Assembly: GCF_964340395.1 (NCBI RefSeq)
Contig: NC_135565.1
Coordinates: 369,001 to 433,000, forward strand
Direction of reading: 5' to 3'
Source of the DNA: Glandiceps talaboti
Lineage: Eukaryota > Hemichordata > Enteropneusta > Spengelidae
Length of the DNA: 64,000 nt
Of this stretch, positions 21,676 through 33,586 are shown piece by piece (the first letter of the stretch is position 1; each line of letters begins with the position of its first letter). Made by a program: the position numbers and the translations under genes. The notes beneath the pieces are model-generated. The model was given only the letters and a program-made list of their open reading frames with translations. It ran no database searches and was not told where the DNA came from.

Positions 21676-22438
21676 TTGGCTTTACAATGAGCGCGGAGTT
21701 CACAAACAGGTGAAATATTTATCATCGTTTCAATTTCGTCAAATATGGACTTATCATTTTCAAATTTCACACACTGATGCGCAAATGAATAAAGAGAAAT
21801 CGTGTCTTTTTAGATTTTCGATTAGAAGTTTAGGAAGTATTATATTGACCTCGAACCGTCTCCTTTTTACCGTGTTCTTTTCCGATTTCTCTCGATAACA
21901 AACTACCGCTGTTTGTTGCAAGGCTTGTACATAATCATTTATCTAGCTCTGTATCTCAGGATATAAATACACTCTCACATATTTATCAAGTGTAATAATC
22001 TATAATTTATACCCAAATGTGTGTGGTCAAAATATGGAAAATAGACCAAGCCTCGCCTAGCCTAAGAAGAAAATTTCGTGACAATGTATCAATAATGGTG
22101 ACCTATACATTGACCTCTATAAAATTAGTGTACAGTGAGGGTGCGCCACTCAACAAAATCTTGACAATTTTCCTGTAGTGATTAAAGGAATGTGTAAACT
22201 CATGGTGGGACAGAAGTAAGTTCAACACACACATGCCATATCCCGGGTATGTAGGGGATCACAAAAGCCGAGTGAAGTTGAGGATGGCAAGCTTTCCTGT
22301 GCTGAGAATAGGAGGCGTACGGGCATTTGAACAACATTTTTGACAATTAACTTTCATTGGGACTTGACGAATCACAGATATAGAGCTAAATTTCTTGCAT
22401 AAATCCTTACGGAAGGCATTCAGTTTAAATCTGGTTTA
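21676..22438 (-). repeat. dispersed ~770-bp repeat, copy 2 (RptA, inverted)
   Basis: Read on the minus strand it matches 4101-4872 along its length, from CCAGATTTAAACTGAATGCC to GCCAAGAAAAAAAA, with scattered substitutions. It sits directly against the T-run tail of the family B copy. Confidence 0.85.
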
Positions 22439-22551
22439 TTAACACTCATGTACTACTGTATGTTATGATTTGTTGTAGATTTTCAACCTACATAGCATTC
22501 CTTTCTTTGATAGTTTGTAATGGATTCAAATATTCCTTGTTTTTCTTGCAG

Positions 22552-22710
22552 TCTGTTGAAGGTGAACATCATGAAAAAGCTGTTGATTTATTAAAAGCAG
22601 CTCAAGGTACTGTCAAATTGGTTGTACGCTATACGCCAAAAGTACTGGAAGAGATGGAAGCTAGATTTGATAAACAACGTATGGCACGGAGACGTCAACA
22701 ACAACAATGA
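22552..22710 (+). CDS. LIN7: LIN7 coding exon 5 (end of PDZ and C-terminus)
   Basis: Acceptor TTGCAG ends at 22551. The exon reads [20 protein letters not shown], then [20 protein letters not shown] and ends ARRRQQQQ before TGA (22708-22710). It completes the PDZ ([11 protein letters not shown] is helix B, whose His contacts the ligand) and the LIN7-specific tail. All five exons total 597 nt (198 aa plus stop). Just after the stop, CCATGGTAAGCT (22721) could be a splice donor in the 3' UTR. AATAAA at 23128 and 23187 are possible polyadenylation signals, but they lie in a tandem duplicate. The 3' end is therefore unsure. Confidence 0.96.
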   Translation, partial: SVEGEHHEKAVDLLKAAQGTVKLVVRYTPKVLEEMEARFDKQRMARRRQQQQ

Positions 22711-22928
22711 ATGTGAAACCATGGTAAGCTATTTGAATTGTTCATTCTTTGATAAATCTAATTACTGCTTTCTGATATGCTTCCACTGTTACAGTGGCTT
22801 TTGGTATAAGAGCAAGCTTTTCACAAGGTTTTGTTTTAATTGGGTCTAAAAAAAAAGAGACAAAAATGGCACCATGTGCTAACAATGAATATGTTGTCAC
22901 AACTTGTGAAACCATTGTAAATAGATTA

Positions 22929-23118
22929 CTGTAAACCTGGAAATGTTCGCGTAAGATTTATTTTCGCTAATTTCGCGAAAATAAGTAGTAGCGAAAATAT
23001 ATATTTCTGCATAATGCAATGTACCAGTATGGTTATTAGTGAAAATTAATCTTTGTGAACTACATGAAGACTGTAAAATCGCAAAATTTTCTAGTCGTGA
23101 AAATATGCAGGTTTACAG
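22929..23118. mobile_element. 190-bp MITE with CTGTAAACCTG termini, TA-flanked
   Basis: CTGTAAACCTGGAAATGTTC at the left is mirrored by ATGCAGGTTTACAG at the right. TA lies on both sides (22927-22928, 23119-23120), as for Tc1/mariner-type insertions. A related copy lies at 34050-34255. Confidence 0.82.
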
Positions 23119-23121
23119 TAT

Positions 23122-23240
23122 TTAATCAATAAACCACCTCCTGGTGATGGTATACCAAGAGGTTTGGACCAGTTGTCTACTTAATCAATAAACCACCCCC
23201 TGGGGATGGTATACCAGGAGGTTTGGACTAGTTGTCTATT
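23122..23240. repeat. 59-60-bp tandem duplication with CCCCTGGGGATGG motif
   Basis: AATCAATAAACCACC(T/C)CCTGG begins at 23124 and 23183, so two units lie in tandem. Both hold GATGGTATACCA. The same core recurs near 23650 and throughout the 54-bp array at 27.75-28.33 kb. Confidence 0.8.
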
Positions 23241-24479
23241 TAAAGGTACGACTGCCTGGGCCTGGGACCCTACTTTGCATATGACTGACTGTATGTTTGG
23301 AGGTGGAGTACTTGTGATACTTACTGGCAAGTAAACATTCCCTATCTGGGTTGTTCACATGCAAATGCCACATATTTGAATAATCCTGAGTGACACACAA
23401 TCTAAACAGCTGTTTGCAGGGGAATTTGTCTCAGTTTGAAAGATTTTTTCATTCTATGAAACAAACAGACTGATTTTCAACTAATTTGTGTATCAAGTTA
23501 CCATCCTACGACATTCACAAAACAATTTGTACATGATACATGACCCGTGTGTTTCTCGGAGACCCAGAAGCTAGTGCTCTGTACAGCAGTTTGAATTTCC
23601 CGCATTTGCATAGATTAGCCATAATCCTCTTTATATAGGGCAGTTCACCCCCTGGGGATGGTATACCAAGGGGTTTCCAGTGAACGAAATATATGTAGGG
23701 AGTTGGCCATACGAATTCACTGTCACTGTAAAATTCATTCAAATTTTAATTTGCTATTTCAACCAACTTCGGTTGTCATTTCGCGATAAAATTACAATTA
23801 GTTTTGAAAGGGGGTAGATTTTCAATGATTTCGCACGATAAAAGCTTATGTTGTGTAGTTTTCGAAAAGCACGCCCGGTGGGAAAGTCGCCCAACAGTCA
23901 ATCTCACGCCATTGCTGTACTACGTGGCACTTGATTCTGGCGGGGGTGTCTCTTGAAAACGGGAATAGCCAAGGGTGAGCCAATCAAGTGAGACCTTTCA
24001 AACCTAGCTAAAATTATAGCCAATAAAATTAGCTGTAAGATGATATGTGCAGTGATGATCGTAATTGTTACCAGTACAACTTACAGCCTACATGTACATT
24101 GCCATGTGGTACTGCTAACACAGTTACGTGTTTCGTGTTTGGGGGGACATTTCTAAATACATGAAATCAGTTATTGAATGTGTAGTGGATATTAGTATTC
24201 AGTTTGAAAAATTAAAATCCTGAACTTTATTTTACTAATGGTTTTGTCATTTCTTAGTTACTATAAGACCGACTGTATCACGTTTATGTCAACCCAGAAG
24301 TACATAGACATGAAAATAGACTAAGCGGCTTTTACATGTAATTAGTAACGAAATTTTACTTTAACTGTTGATAACCTTCAAATTTATTTATTTTCCTGTT
24401 GTAAATACATTCTAATGTACCCTAAAGACGAAACTATAGTATAGAGACTTGCTGTATGGGAAGGTAATTTTTTTGTCTT
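23241..24479. other. intergenic sequence, no gene recognised
   Basis: The only recognisable items are CCCCTGGGGATGGTATACCA near 23649-23668 and a ~65-bp block near 23573-23638 (CAGCAGTTTGAATTTCCCGC...CCATAATCCTCTTTATATAG) that recurs at 26350-26415. Confidence 0.6.
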
Positions 24480-24484
24480 TAGAA

Positions 24485-25784
24485 CAGGGTTCGCACGGTC
24501 CTGGAAAACCCTGGAAAACCCTGGAATTTCAAACCCTCCCTGGAAAGCCCTGGTAAACCCTGGAAAAATGCGCCCTACCCCTGGAAAACCCTGGAAAATG
24601 ATCATGTATAATCGATCAATTAATATTGACGATCGTCATGTCTGTGCTCGAGCCACCCATTCATATGATTCTGAATCTCGTAAATGTGAAATTGCGAAAA
24701 TATTTTCAAAGTCTTTCGCCACGCCGATTGAGCCCAGACAGTCAAGCGATCGTTCCACGAGACACTTTGCCCCACAGACCGTGCCTATTACTAGTATTAG
24801 TTGAATGGGCGCCGCAGTGTTTCTTTTGATCTTGCATATATTGCTACTCCATACATCTCCCCGTCGTCATTTCAGGGACATTATATTGTAACAGTCCCGG
24901 CCGCGCCGGGGTAACATGTACAGTAGGTCTGTTAACAAGATTATCATAACACTGTAGCGAGTACTAGTATCAACGCATCATCAACCTCGATTAGAAATTG
25001 TTACAAGTTCGGCGCACTAGTCGACTGATACTACAAGATAGGGCTAGGGCCTAGAGAAGTGCAGTTGAATTTCCGGGTTGTGGAAGTACAGTTGTGACTT
25101 TTATTTCGTAGATAAATGGGTATTTGTGTTACATGTTCTAAAAGAATAACTACTGTTTTATGTTGTCGGTACAGTAACATTCGTCAATGGTCAAGTTGAG
25201 TTGAAATCGCGATGTTCCGCAACTCGTGGCATCCGTACATAAACATCAAGACGCAAGCGATGAATGTATTCAGTTATTCATAGCTCGAAATTTCGTTACG
25301 TAAATGACGTTTTTATTCAAAATTTTGAAGAAAAAAATTATTTTAGGTGGCTTATAAATCTAGTAACATCAAACCATACAATAACGAGGACAAACTTTAG
25401 TTTTTGATTTATTTTTCTGGATATGTCTGAATTAGACTGACGAATGCTGCGACTCAATCTTACACGATCAATGCACCAGCTTGACGAAACGGCTGCTTAG
25501 GGGGTAGGACAGAGGTTTCTCCGTTAATCTTAGCGTGTAAACGTGGTTTTGAAACCAATATCTTGCATAGTGTCGATTGTCTTTAAAATGTTTTGTGACA
25601 TATTATGGGAACTGTTGTTGATTTTTCTCGTCCACATCAGACAATTAGATGTCATTCAAAAAATATACTTTAGTGTCAACACCCCTGGAAAATGTCCAAA
25701 ATCAATATGAATACCCCTGGAAAACTGACGAAAACCCCCTGGAAAGTCCTGGAATTTTGTTTTGCTTTAAGTGTACGAACCCTG
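24485..25784. mobile_element. 1.3-kb non-autonomous DNA transposon, hAT-like termini
   Basis: The left end CAGGGTTCGCAC is the inverse of the right end GTACGAACCCTG except for one base, and TAGAA flanks both sides (24480-24484, 25785-25789). Subterminal regions carry many copies of CCCTGGAAAA in the same orientation (24505-24600 and 25680-25755), which could be transposase-binding sites. CAGGG tips suggest the hAT superfamily, but the 5-bp direct repeat is shorter than the usual 8. No transposase frame is seen. Confidence 0.75.
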
Positions 25785-25870
25785 TAGAAATGCTATAGTC
25801 AGATTAATGTGTACTAGAAATGTTATGTAAAATATCTGCTAGAGATAAGACCACATCATATCTTATTACT

Positions 25871-25892
25871 CCCCCCCCCCCCCCCCCCCCCA
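25871..25892. repeat. poly-C tract
   Basis: A run of about 22 C follows ATTACT in intergenic DNA. Confidence 0.95.
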
Positions 25893-25969
25893 TCCCAAAT
25901 TAAGATAAAATACTTTAACAAAGAAGAAGCTCCAAAACAGAGAAAAGAACAAAATTACGGTAAAGACAT

Positions 25970-26427
25970 AAAAGGCCAAGGTCCAACTAGGCTATGTGCC
26001 CACGCTACGGAAGTAGGTTTGCGCATGTGCAACGGAATACGTTTGTTTATCTGGGAGGAGCATTTGGTAAATCCGACCCAGGTAGTTTACCATTAAGTGT
26101 CTTATCATGCTTTGTGTAACTTGTAAGCCTAATTGACAACTGGCCAACGGTTTTTACTAGACAAATTTGAAACAAATTGTGGGTCAGTTTGACGGTAAAC
26201 CTGCTATATTGGCTACCAAACTTAGTTAACGTCAGTTATTTCTACTCATGTTGCATCACTATATATTTACAAACAGTATATATGAAATATGAGAGCCATG
26301 TGAAACTTTTTCAGTGCAAAATGGGATGAAGACATGAGGGCAAAGTCAGTGCTCCTTACAGCAGTTTGAATTTCCTGCATATGCATACATTACCCATAAT
26401 CCTCTTTATATAGTGGACCTTGGCCTT
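25970..26427. mobile_element. possible ~460-bp element with 14-nt inverted ends
   Basis: AAGGCCAAGGTCCA near 25970 is mirrored by TGGACCTTGGCCTT near 26414-26427. The right end contains the CAGCAGTTTGAATTTCC...CCATAATCCTCTTTATATAG block shared with 23573-23638. The target duplication is not clear. Confidence 0.5.
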
Positions 26428-26429
26428 AA

Positions 26430-26662
26430 AGCACAAACAACTACAAAGAAAACAACCGAAGACAGTTCAATTGGAACACAGGATTTCAAAGTATGGGGTT
26501 TGGAAAAGTGAATTAGAAGTAGAGCAAAAACTAAGAGAGATGAAGAGAAGTGAACAAGTGAAAGCACTTAATAAAGACCAGATTCAATTTCATGTTGACA
26601 TTTTAAAGACAATACTTGTAAACAAAATGCTAAAGAAGTGGCAGGATCAGGGGAAAAACTGA
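26430..26662 (+). pseudogene. transposon-type protein fragment (unclassified)
   Basis: A Lys/Gln-rich reading frame includes HRISKYGVWKSELEVEQKLR and later ALNKDQIQFHVDILK. The pattern YG(V/L)W.S..EV...L, then a charged helix ending in ALxxQIxFxxxxL, resembles the tail region of uncharacterised transposon-associated proteins of cnidarians and deuterostomes. I recall that only as a loose similarity. The frame has no ATG near its start, and its first codons overlap the inverted end at 26414-26427. It could be an exon or a fossil; I favour the fossil. Confidence 0.35.
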
Positions 26663-27745
26663 CAATATCACAATTTGCACAGAATCTAAAGATTATCGCT
26701 TGTACAACAGGTGACCTACCAAATTTTGTTGATGATATTAATAACAATTTGAAGGTACTAGATAATAACAACACAACAAATAGCTGACTAGTAAGAGAGA
26801 GAAGAAAAGAAAAACAAGAACATGCACAGGACGTATCAGTTTTGAATTACACAAACAACACAATGTGGCATGCATTTTGCCTATAGATGAAGATGACTAG
26901 TTTGCTGGTCATTGAAGCTTCTTGTACCCCATCTGTTATCAGTGTCCATTTTCTTGCAAGGAATATCGTCATGCTAATTCTTTTAAATGGCCAATGTTGC
27001 AACAGTTGACCCCAAATTTATCTTAAAGGAAATTCATGTTGAACCTTGAGACTCTATAAGCTTGTTCAGTGAGAATTATTGATGAAGAAGAGAAGTCATA
27101 CATAGCAATCAAGAACAAATACTTTTTCATTAAATTTCAGTGTGGGGGGGGGGGGGTGCCTAGTGATCTTCTGAACTATTCTCTATGATGATGTGAGGTT
27201 TGCATACATTTAAATTCACAGTCATTCACTGTCTGAGATAAAATTAATATCATACGTATGAGACAATGAATTACAAGTATGTAAATTCATATTGAATTCA
27301 ATTGATACTAGTGTTGAAAATTAAACACTTTGAAAAGTAGAAAAATTACTTAATTATAAGCTGTACTGTAATGATTGAAGTGTTTAGAACTACATTCAGG
27401 TGTTATTGGTGTGTCTATCAAATTTCATCAAAGTACCATGTACGGTTTTTGAATTACAGTCATTTGATTGTTGCATCGTAGGGATATTTGCCTATACTAT
27501 ACGGTGCGATTTATCAAATCACATCTTTGGGATTTGCAACTTGAAACAGTACAACTATATCAAGTATTGATTATTGGATCAAATTCCAAGGAAATATCTT
27601 GTATAATTATAAAGTTACAGTCTTCTGAATGTTGCAAAAAATGACAGATTTGTCAGTGCTGCACCAAAACACCTATTTAAAATTAATATAACTAATATAT
27701 GCACTCACTATCACTCGTGCATACATTTCGTTCACTGGTCAAAAC
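26663..27745. other. intergenic sequence, no gene recognised
   Basis: AT-rich sequence with a short G-run near 27146-27157. Nothing else is seen. Confidence 0.6.
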
Positions 27746-27747
27746 TG

Positions 27748-28326
27748 AATGGCATACCATCCCAGGGGATGGTTTATCGCTATTATAATATCTTATACCT
27801 GAATGGCATACCATCCCAGGGGATGGTTTATCGCTATTATAATATCTTATACATGAGTGGCATACCATCCCAGGGGATGGTTTATCGCTATTATAATATC
27901 TTATACATGAGTGGCATACCATCCCAGGGGATGGTTTATCGCTATTATAATATCTTATACATGAGTGGCATACCATCCCAGGGGATGGTTTATCGCTATT
28001 ATAATATCTTATACATGAGTGGCATACCATCCCAGGGGATGGTTTATCGCTATTATAATATCTTATACATGAGTGGCATACCATCCCAGGGGATGGTTTA
28101 TCGCTATTATAATATCTTATACCTGAGTGGTATACCATCCCAGGGGATGGTTTATCGCTATTATAATATCTTATACCTGAGTGGTATACCATCCCAGGGG
28201 ATGGTTTATCGCTATTATAATATCTTATACCTGAATGGCATACCATCCCAGGGGATGGTTTATCGCTATTATAATATCTTATACATGAGTGGCATACCAT
28301 CCCCAAGGGATGGTTTATCACTATTA
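27748..28326. repeat. 54-bp minisatellite, about 10.7 units
   Basis: Each unit holds GGCATACCATCCCAGGGGAT and GGTTTATCGCTATTATAATA. It contains a perfect CCATCCC-AG-GGGATGG inverted repeat. Fifty-four is a multiple of 3, so both strands show ~190-210-codon frames. These are judged repeat artefacts: there is no splice or start context and the edges are not conserved. Confidence 0.93.
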
Positions 28327-29805
28327 TAATATATTATACTTGTATATTGAAAATATTGAAATCAAGATAAGAACTAACGTTTTCTTGTTTCGATTGCGCC
28401 CCTGTGACTAATTTGCATAACAATAACGCTGCTTTCAAGACAGCTGATCTGGCATGGCGTCGACCATGAGCGCCGTGCAGCGACTGGATTTATTTTATCT
28501 GCGCCTCATTTCTAGGGATAATCTGTACATTGATCAGCTCATTAAAAGTATAAAGTTATGAATAAACTGCATATTTGACTCGAGGTATAAACTTGAAGTG
28601 GTTTATTGAATACAGCATGCTTCGTGCATATCCGGCCAGCTTCGCAATTCAGTGGAGTGAGAAGATAGACATGTCGGAGGATTGATATATTTACAATGTA
28701 TCTACTGGAAGTTAGACTTTCAGGCTTTGGGGTAATTTCCCACTCGGATTGATGACTGATACTCTAAGACAGGATCCCAGACACATTTCTATTTAGATTA
28801 ATGGTAATTCAGTCAGTGTAAGCGTCATTTGCAGAGATTGAATATATTAAAGTATATATATGCATACATGGCCCAACCCACCGCTTAATGTAATCTCAAT
28901 GGAATGTCTGGTCTGAAAATGATATTTGCTAGACTGTTCGGGCAAGCCCTCACTGCGAACTTCGTTCGCTTATAGTATCGAAAGAAAGCCCGAACGTCTA
29001 GCAGCAAGACTATCAGAGCTCTTGATTTGCGGCATCAATGTAGTGGTATAATATAATACCAAGTGTAGCATTGTCACAACTAAGATATTATCAGCTTTGA
29101 TTGACCAGCACCTCTCACATTTATGTGTCTGTCTGTCTCTGTCTGTCTGTCTCTCTGTGTCTGTGTCTGTTGGTTTGTAATATTACTGAAGATGACTCAA
29201 AATCAAAACAGGTCAATGTGTTATACATTATGTTGCCATAGTAATTGTTACGAGTATTTTTATCCTTTATCCTACAGAGTGAAGAGACGTTGAGAGGAAA
29301 GAAGATAACAAATAAAATAAAACAAAATATTGAAATAATATGATAATTAGTCAAGAAAGGCCGGTATCCTAAATGATAAATATACTCACAAGTTAAAAAA
29401 AAGAAGTAAGTTTAAGAATTTAAATTATACAGAAATTGAAAAAGACAAAAATAATGTTAGTGTGATAAGTCTTATTTGATATATTAATTCTTGAGGTCAG
29501 TTAATCCCTTTAGTCCAAACTAAAGAGTGCAGTGTTCTGCCAAGAAATCCATGTTATACATGTCAGTTGCAATCCATCACACACTGACAGGCAGTTTAAT
29601 ACAAACTCACCCCTCCAGTCTTAAAGTAAGTCACATGAAAACATGACAATGTCATCAGATTTATATCAACCCTCCAATAACATTAAACTGTGCTGTTGTG
29701 GTAGGAAAGGAATAATATCATACTAAAGAAAGGTACAAGACTTACCATATATACATACATTGGAGGGAAAAATTGACCACATGTATAGTTACTGAACTAT
29801 GCAAT
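28327..29805. other. intergenic sequence with one small foldback
   Basis: TTGCTAGACTGTTCGGGC (28927-28944) and GCCCGAACGTCTAGCAGC (about 28988-29005) are imperfect inverted copies around a ~43-nt loop. A TCTG-rich stretch lies at 29122-29170. No gene is recognised. Confidence 0.6.
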
Positions 29806-32800
29806 CATGTATGGTGGGAGTACACCAACTATCATGTATGGTGGGAATACACCAACTATCATGTATGGTGGGAGTACACCAACTATCATGTGTGGTGGGA
29901 GTACACCAATTATCATGTATGGTGGGAATACACTAACTATCATGTATGGTGGGAATACACTAACTATCATGTATGGTGGAAATACACCAACTATCATGTA
30001 TGGTGGGAGTACACCAACTATCATGTATGGTGGGAGTACACCAACTATCATGTATGGTGGGAGTACACCAACTATCATGTATGGTGGGAGTACACCAACT
30101 ATCATGTATGGTGGGAATACACCAACTATCATGTATTGTGGGAATACACCAACTATCATGTATGGTGGGAGTACACCAACTATCATGTATGGTGGGAATA
30201 CACTAACTATCATGTATGGTGGGAGTACACCAACTATCATGTATGGTGGGAATACACCAACTATCATGTATGGTGGGAGTACACCAACTATCATGTATGG
30301 TGGGAATACACCAACTATCATGTATGGTGGGAGTACACCAACTATCATGTATGGTGGGAGTACACCAACTATCATGTATGGTGGGAATACACCAACTATC
30401 ATGTATGGTGGGAGTACACTAACTATCATGTATGGTGGGAATACACCAACTATCATGTATGGTGGGAATACACCAACTATCATGTATGGTGGGAATACAC
30501 TAACTATCATGTATGGTGGAAATACACCAATTATCATGTATGGTGGGAGTACACCAACTATCATGTATGGTGGGAATACACCAACTATCATGTATGGTGG
30601 GAGTACACCAACTATCATGTATGGTGGAAATACACCAACTATCATGTATGGTGGGAGTACACCAACTATCATGTATGGTGGGAGTACACCAACTATCATG
30701 TATGGTGGGAGTACACCAACTATCATGTATGGTGGGAGTACACCAACTATCATGTATGGTGGGAGTACACCAACTATCATGTATGATGGGAGTACACCAA
30801 CTATCATGTATGGTGGGAATACACTAACTATCATGTATGGTGGAAATACACTAACTATCATGTATGGTGGGAGTACACCAACTATCATGTATGATGGGAG
30901 TACACCAACTATCATGTATGGTGGGAATACACCAACTATCATGTATGGTGGGAGTACACCAACTATCATGTATGGTGGGCGTACACCAACTATCATGTAT
31001 GGTGGGAATACACTAACTATCATGTATGGTGGGAGTACACTAACTATCATGTATGGTGGAAATACACCAACTATCATGTATGGTGGAAATACACCAATTA
31101 TCATGTATGGTGGGAGTACACCAACTATCATGTATGGTGGAAATACACCAACTATCATGTATGGTGGGAGTACACCAACTATCATGTATGGTGGGAATAC
31201 ACCAACTATCATGTATGGTGGGAGTACACCAACTATCATGTATGGTGGAAATACACCAACTATCATGTATGGTGGGAGTACACCAACTATCATGTATGGT
31301 GGGAGTACACCAACTATCATGTATGGTGGGAGTACACCAACTATCATGTATGGTGGGAGTACACCAACTATCATGTATGGTGGGAGTACACCAACTATCA
31401 TGTATGGTGGGAATACACCAATTATCATGTATGGTGGGAGTACACCAACTATCATGTATGATGGGAGTACACCAATTATCATGTATGGTGGGAATACACC
31501 AATTATCATGTATGGTGGGAGTACACCAACTATCATGTATGGTGGGAGTACACCAACTATCATGTATGGTGGGAGTACACCAACTATCATGTATGGTGGG
31601 AGTACACCAACTATCATGTATGGTGGAAATACACCAACTATCATGTATGGTGGGAGTACACCAACTATCATGTATGGTGGGAGTACACCAACTATCATGT
31701 ATGGTGGAAATACACCAACTATCATGTATGGTGGAAATACACCAACTATCATGTATGGTGGGAGTACACCAACTATCATGTATGGTGGAAATACACCAAC
31801 TATCATGTATGGTGGAAATACACCAACTATCATGTATGGTGGGAGTACACCAACTATCATGTATGGTGGAAATACACCAACTATCATGTATGGTGGAAAT
31901 ACACCAACTATCATGTATGGTGGGAATACACCAATTATCATGTATGGTGGAAGTACACCAACTATCATGTATGGTGGGAGTACACCAACTATCATGTATG
32001 GTGGAAATACACCAACTATCATGTATGGTGGAAATACACCAACTATCATGTATGGTGGAAATACACCAACTATCATGTATGGTGGGAGTACACCAACTAT
32101 CATGTATGGTGGGAGTACACTAACTATCATGTATGGTGGGAATACACTAACTATCATGTATGGTGGGAGTACACCAACTATCATGTATGGTGGGAGTACA
32201 CCAACTATCATGTATGGTGGGAATACACCAATTATCATGTATGGTGGGAATACACTAACTATCATGTATGGTGGGAGTACACCAACTATCATGTATGGTG
32301 GGAGTACACCAACTATCATGTATGGTGGGAATACACCAACTATCATGTATGGTGGGAGTACACCAATTATCATGTATGGTGGGAATACACTAACTATCAT
32401 GTATGGTGGGAATACACCAACTATCATGTATGGTGGGAGTACACCAACTATCATGTATGGTGGGAGTACACCAATTATCATGTATGGTGGGAGTACACCA
32501 ACTATCATGTATGGTGGGAATACACCAATTATCATGTATGGTGGGAGTACACCAACTATCATGTATGGTGGGAGTACACCAACTATCATGTATGGTGGGA
32601 GTACACCAATTATCATGTATGGTGGGAGTACACCAACTATCATGTATGGTGGGAGTACACCAACTATCATGTATGGTGGGAGTACACCAACTATCATGTA
32701 TGGTGGGAATACACCAATTATCATGTATGGTGGGAGTACACCAACTATCATGTATGGTGGGAATACACCAACTATCATGTATGGTGGAAATACACCAACT

Positions 32801-33586
32801 ATCATGTATGGTGGAAATACACCAACTATCATGTATGGTGGAAATACACCAACTATCATGTGTGGTGGGAGTACACCAACTATCATGTATGGTGGGAATA
32901 CACCAACTATCATGTATGGTGGGAGTACACCAACTATCATGTATGATGGGAGTACACCAACTATCATGTATGGTGGGAATACACTAACTATCATGTATGG
33001 TGGAAATACACTAACTATCATGTATGGTGGGAGTACACCAACTATCATGTATGATGGGAGTACACCAACTATCATGTATGGTGGGAATACACCAACTATC
33101 ATGTATGGTGGGAGTACACCAACTATCATGTATGGTGGGCGTACACCAACTATCATGTATGGTGGGAATACACCAACTATCATGTATGGTGGGAGTACAC
33201 CAACTATCATGTATGGTGGAAATACACCAACTATCATGTATGGTGGGAGTACACCAACTATCATGTATGGTGGGAGTACACCAACTATCATGTATGGTGG
33301 GAATACACCAATTATCATGTATGGTGGGAGTACACCAACTATCATGTATGGTGGGAGTACACCAACTATCATGTATGGTGGGAATACACCAACTATCATG
33401 TATGGTGGGAGTACACCAACTATCATGTATGGTGGGAGTACACCAACTATCATGTATGGTGGGAGTACACCAATTATCATGTATGGTGGGAATACACCAA
33501 CTATCATGTATGGTGGGAGTACACTAACTATCATGTATGGTGGGAGTACTCCAACTATCATGTATGGTGGGAGTACACCAACTAGG
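29806..33586. repeat. giant 27-bp minisatellite, about 140 units, with higher-order repeat
   Basis: The unit is ATGTATGGTGGGAGTACACC followed by AACTATC, repeated for 3.78 kb with essentially no indels. Variants are mainly GGGAG, GGGAA or GGAAA at one site, CTAAC/CCAAT at another, and rare GATGGGAG, GGGCG and TGTGGT units. A distinctive string of rare units at about 30782-31000 recurs at 32942-33160, offset exactly 2160 bp (80 units). That shows a large internal duplication. Frames remain open for over 1250 codons on both strands because 27 is divisible by 3; I see no gene structure. Confidence 0.97.

Noticed and set aside
24568-24829. 78- and 67-codon frames inside the hAT-like element
   Set aside because: No transposase or other motif; they overlap each other in different frames.
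27692-28329. ORFs of 186-209 codons on both strands
   Set aside because: Artefact of the 54-bp minisatellite (18-codon period).
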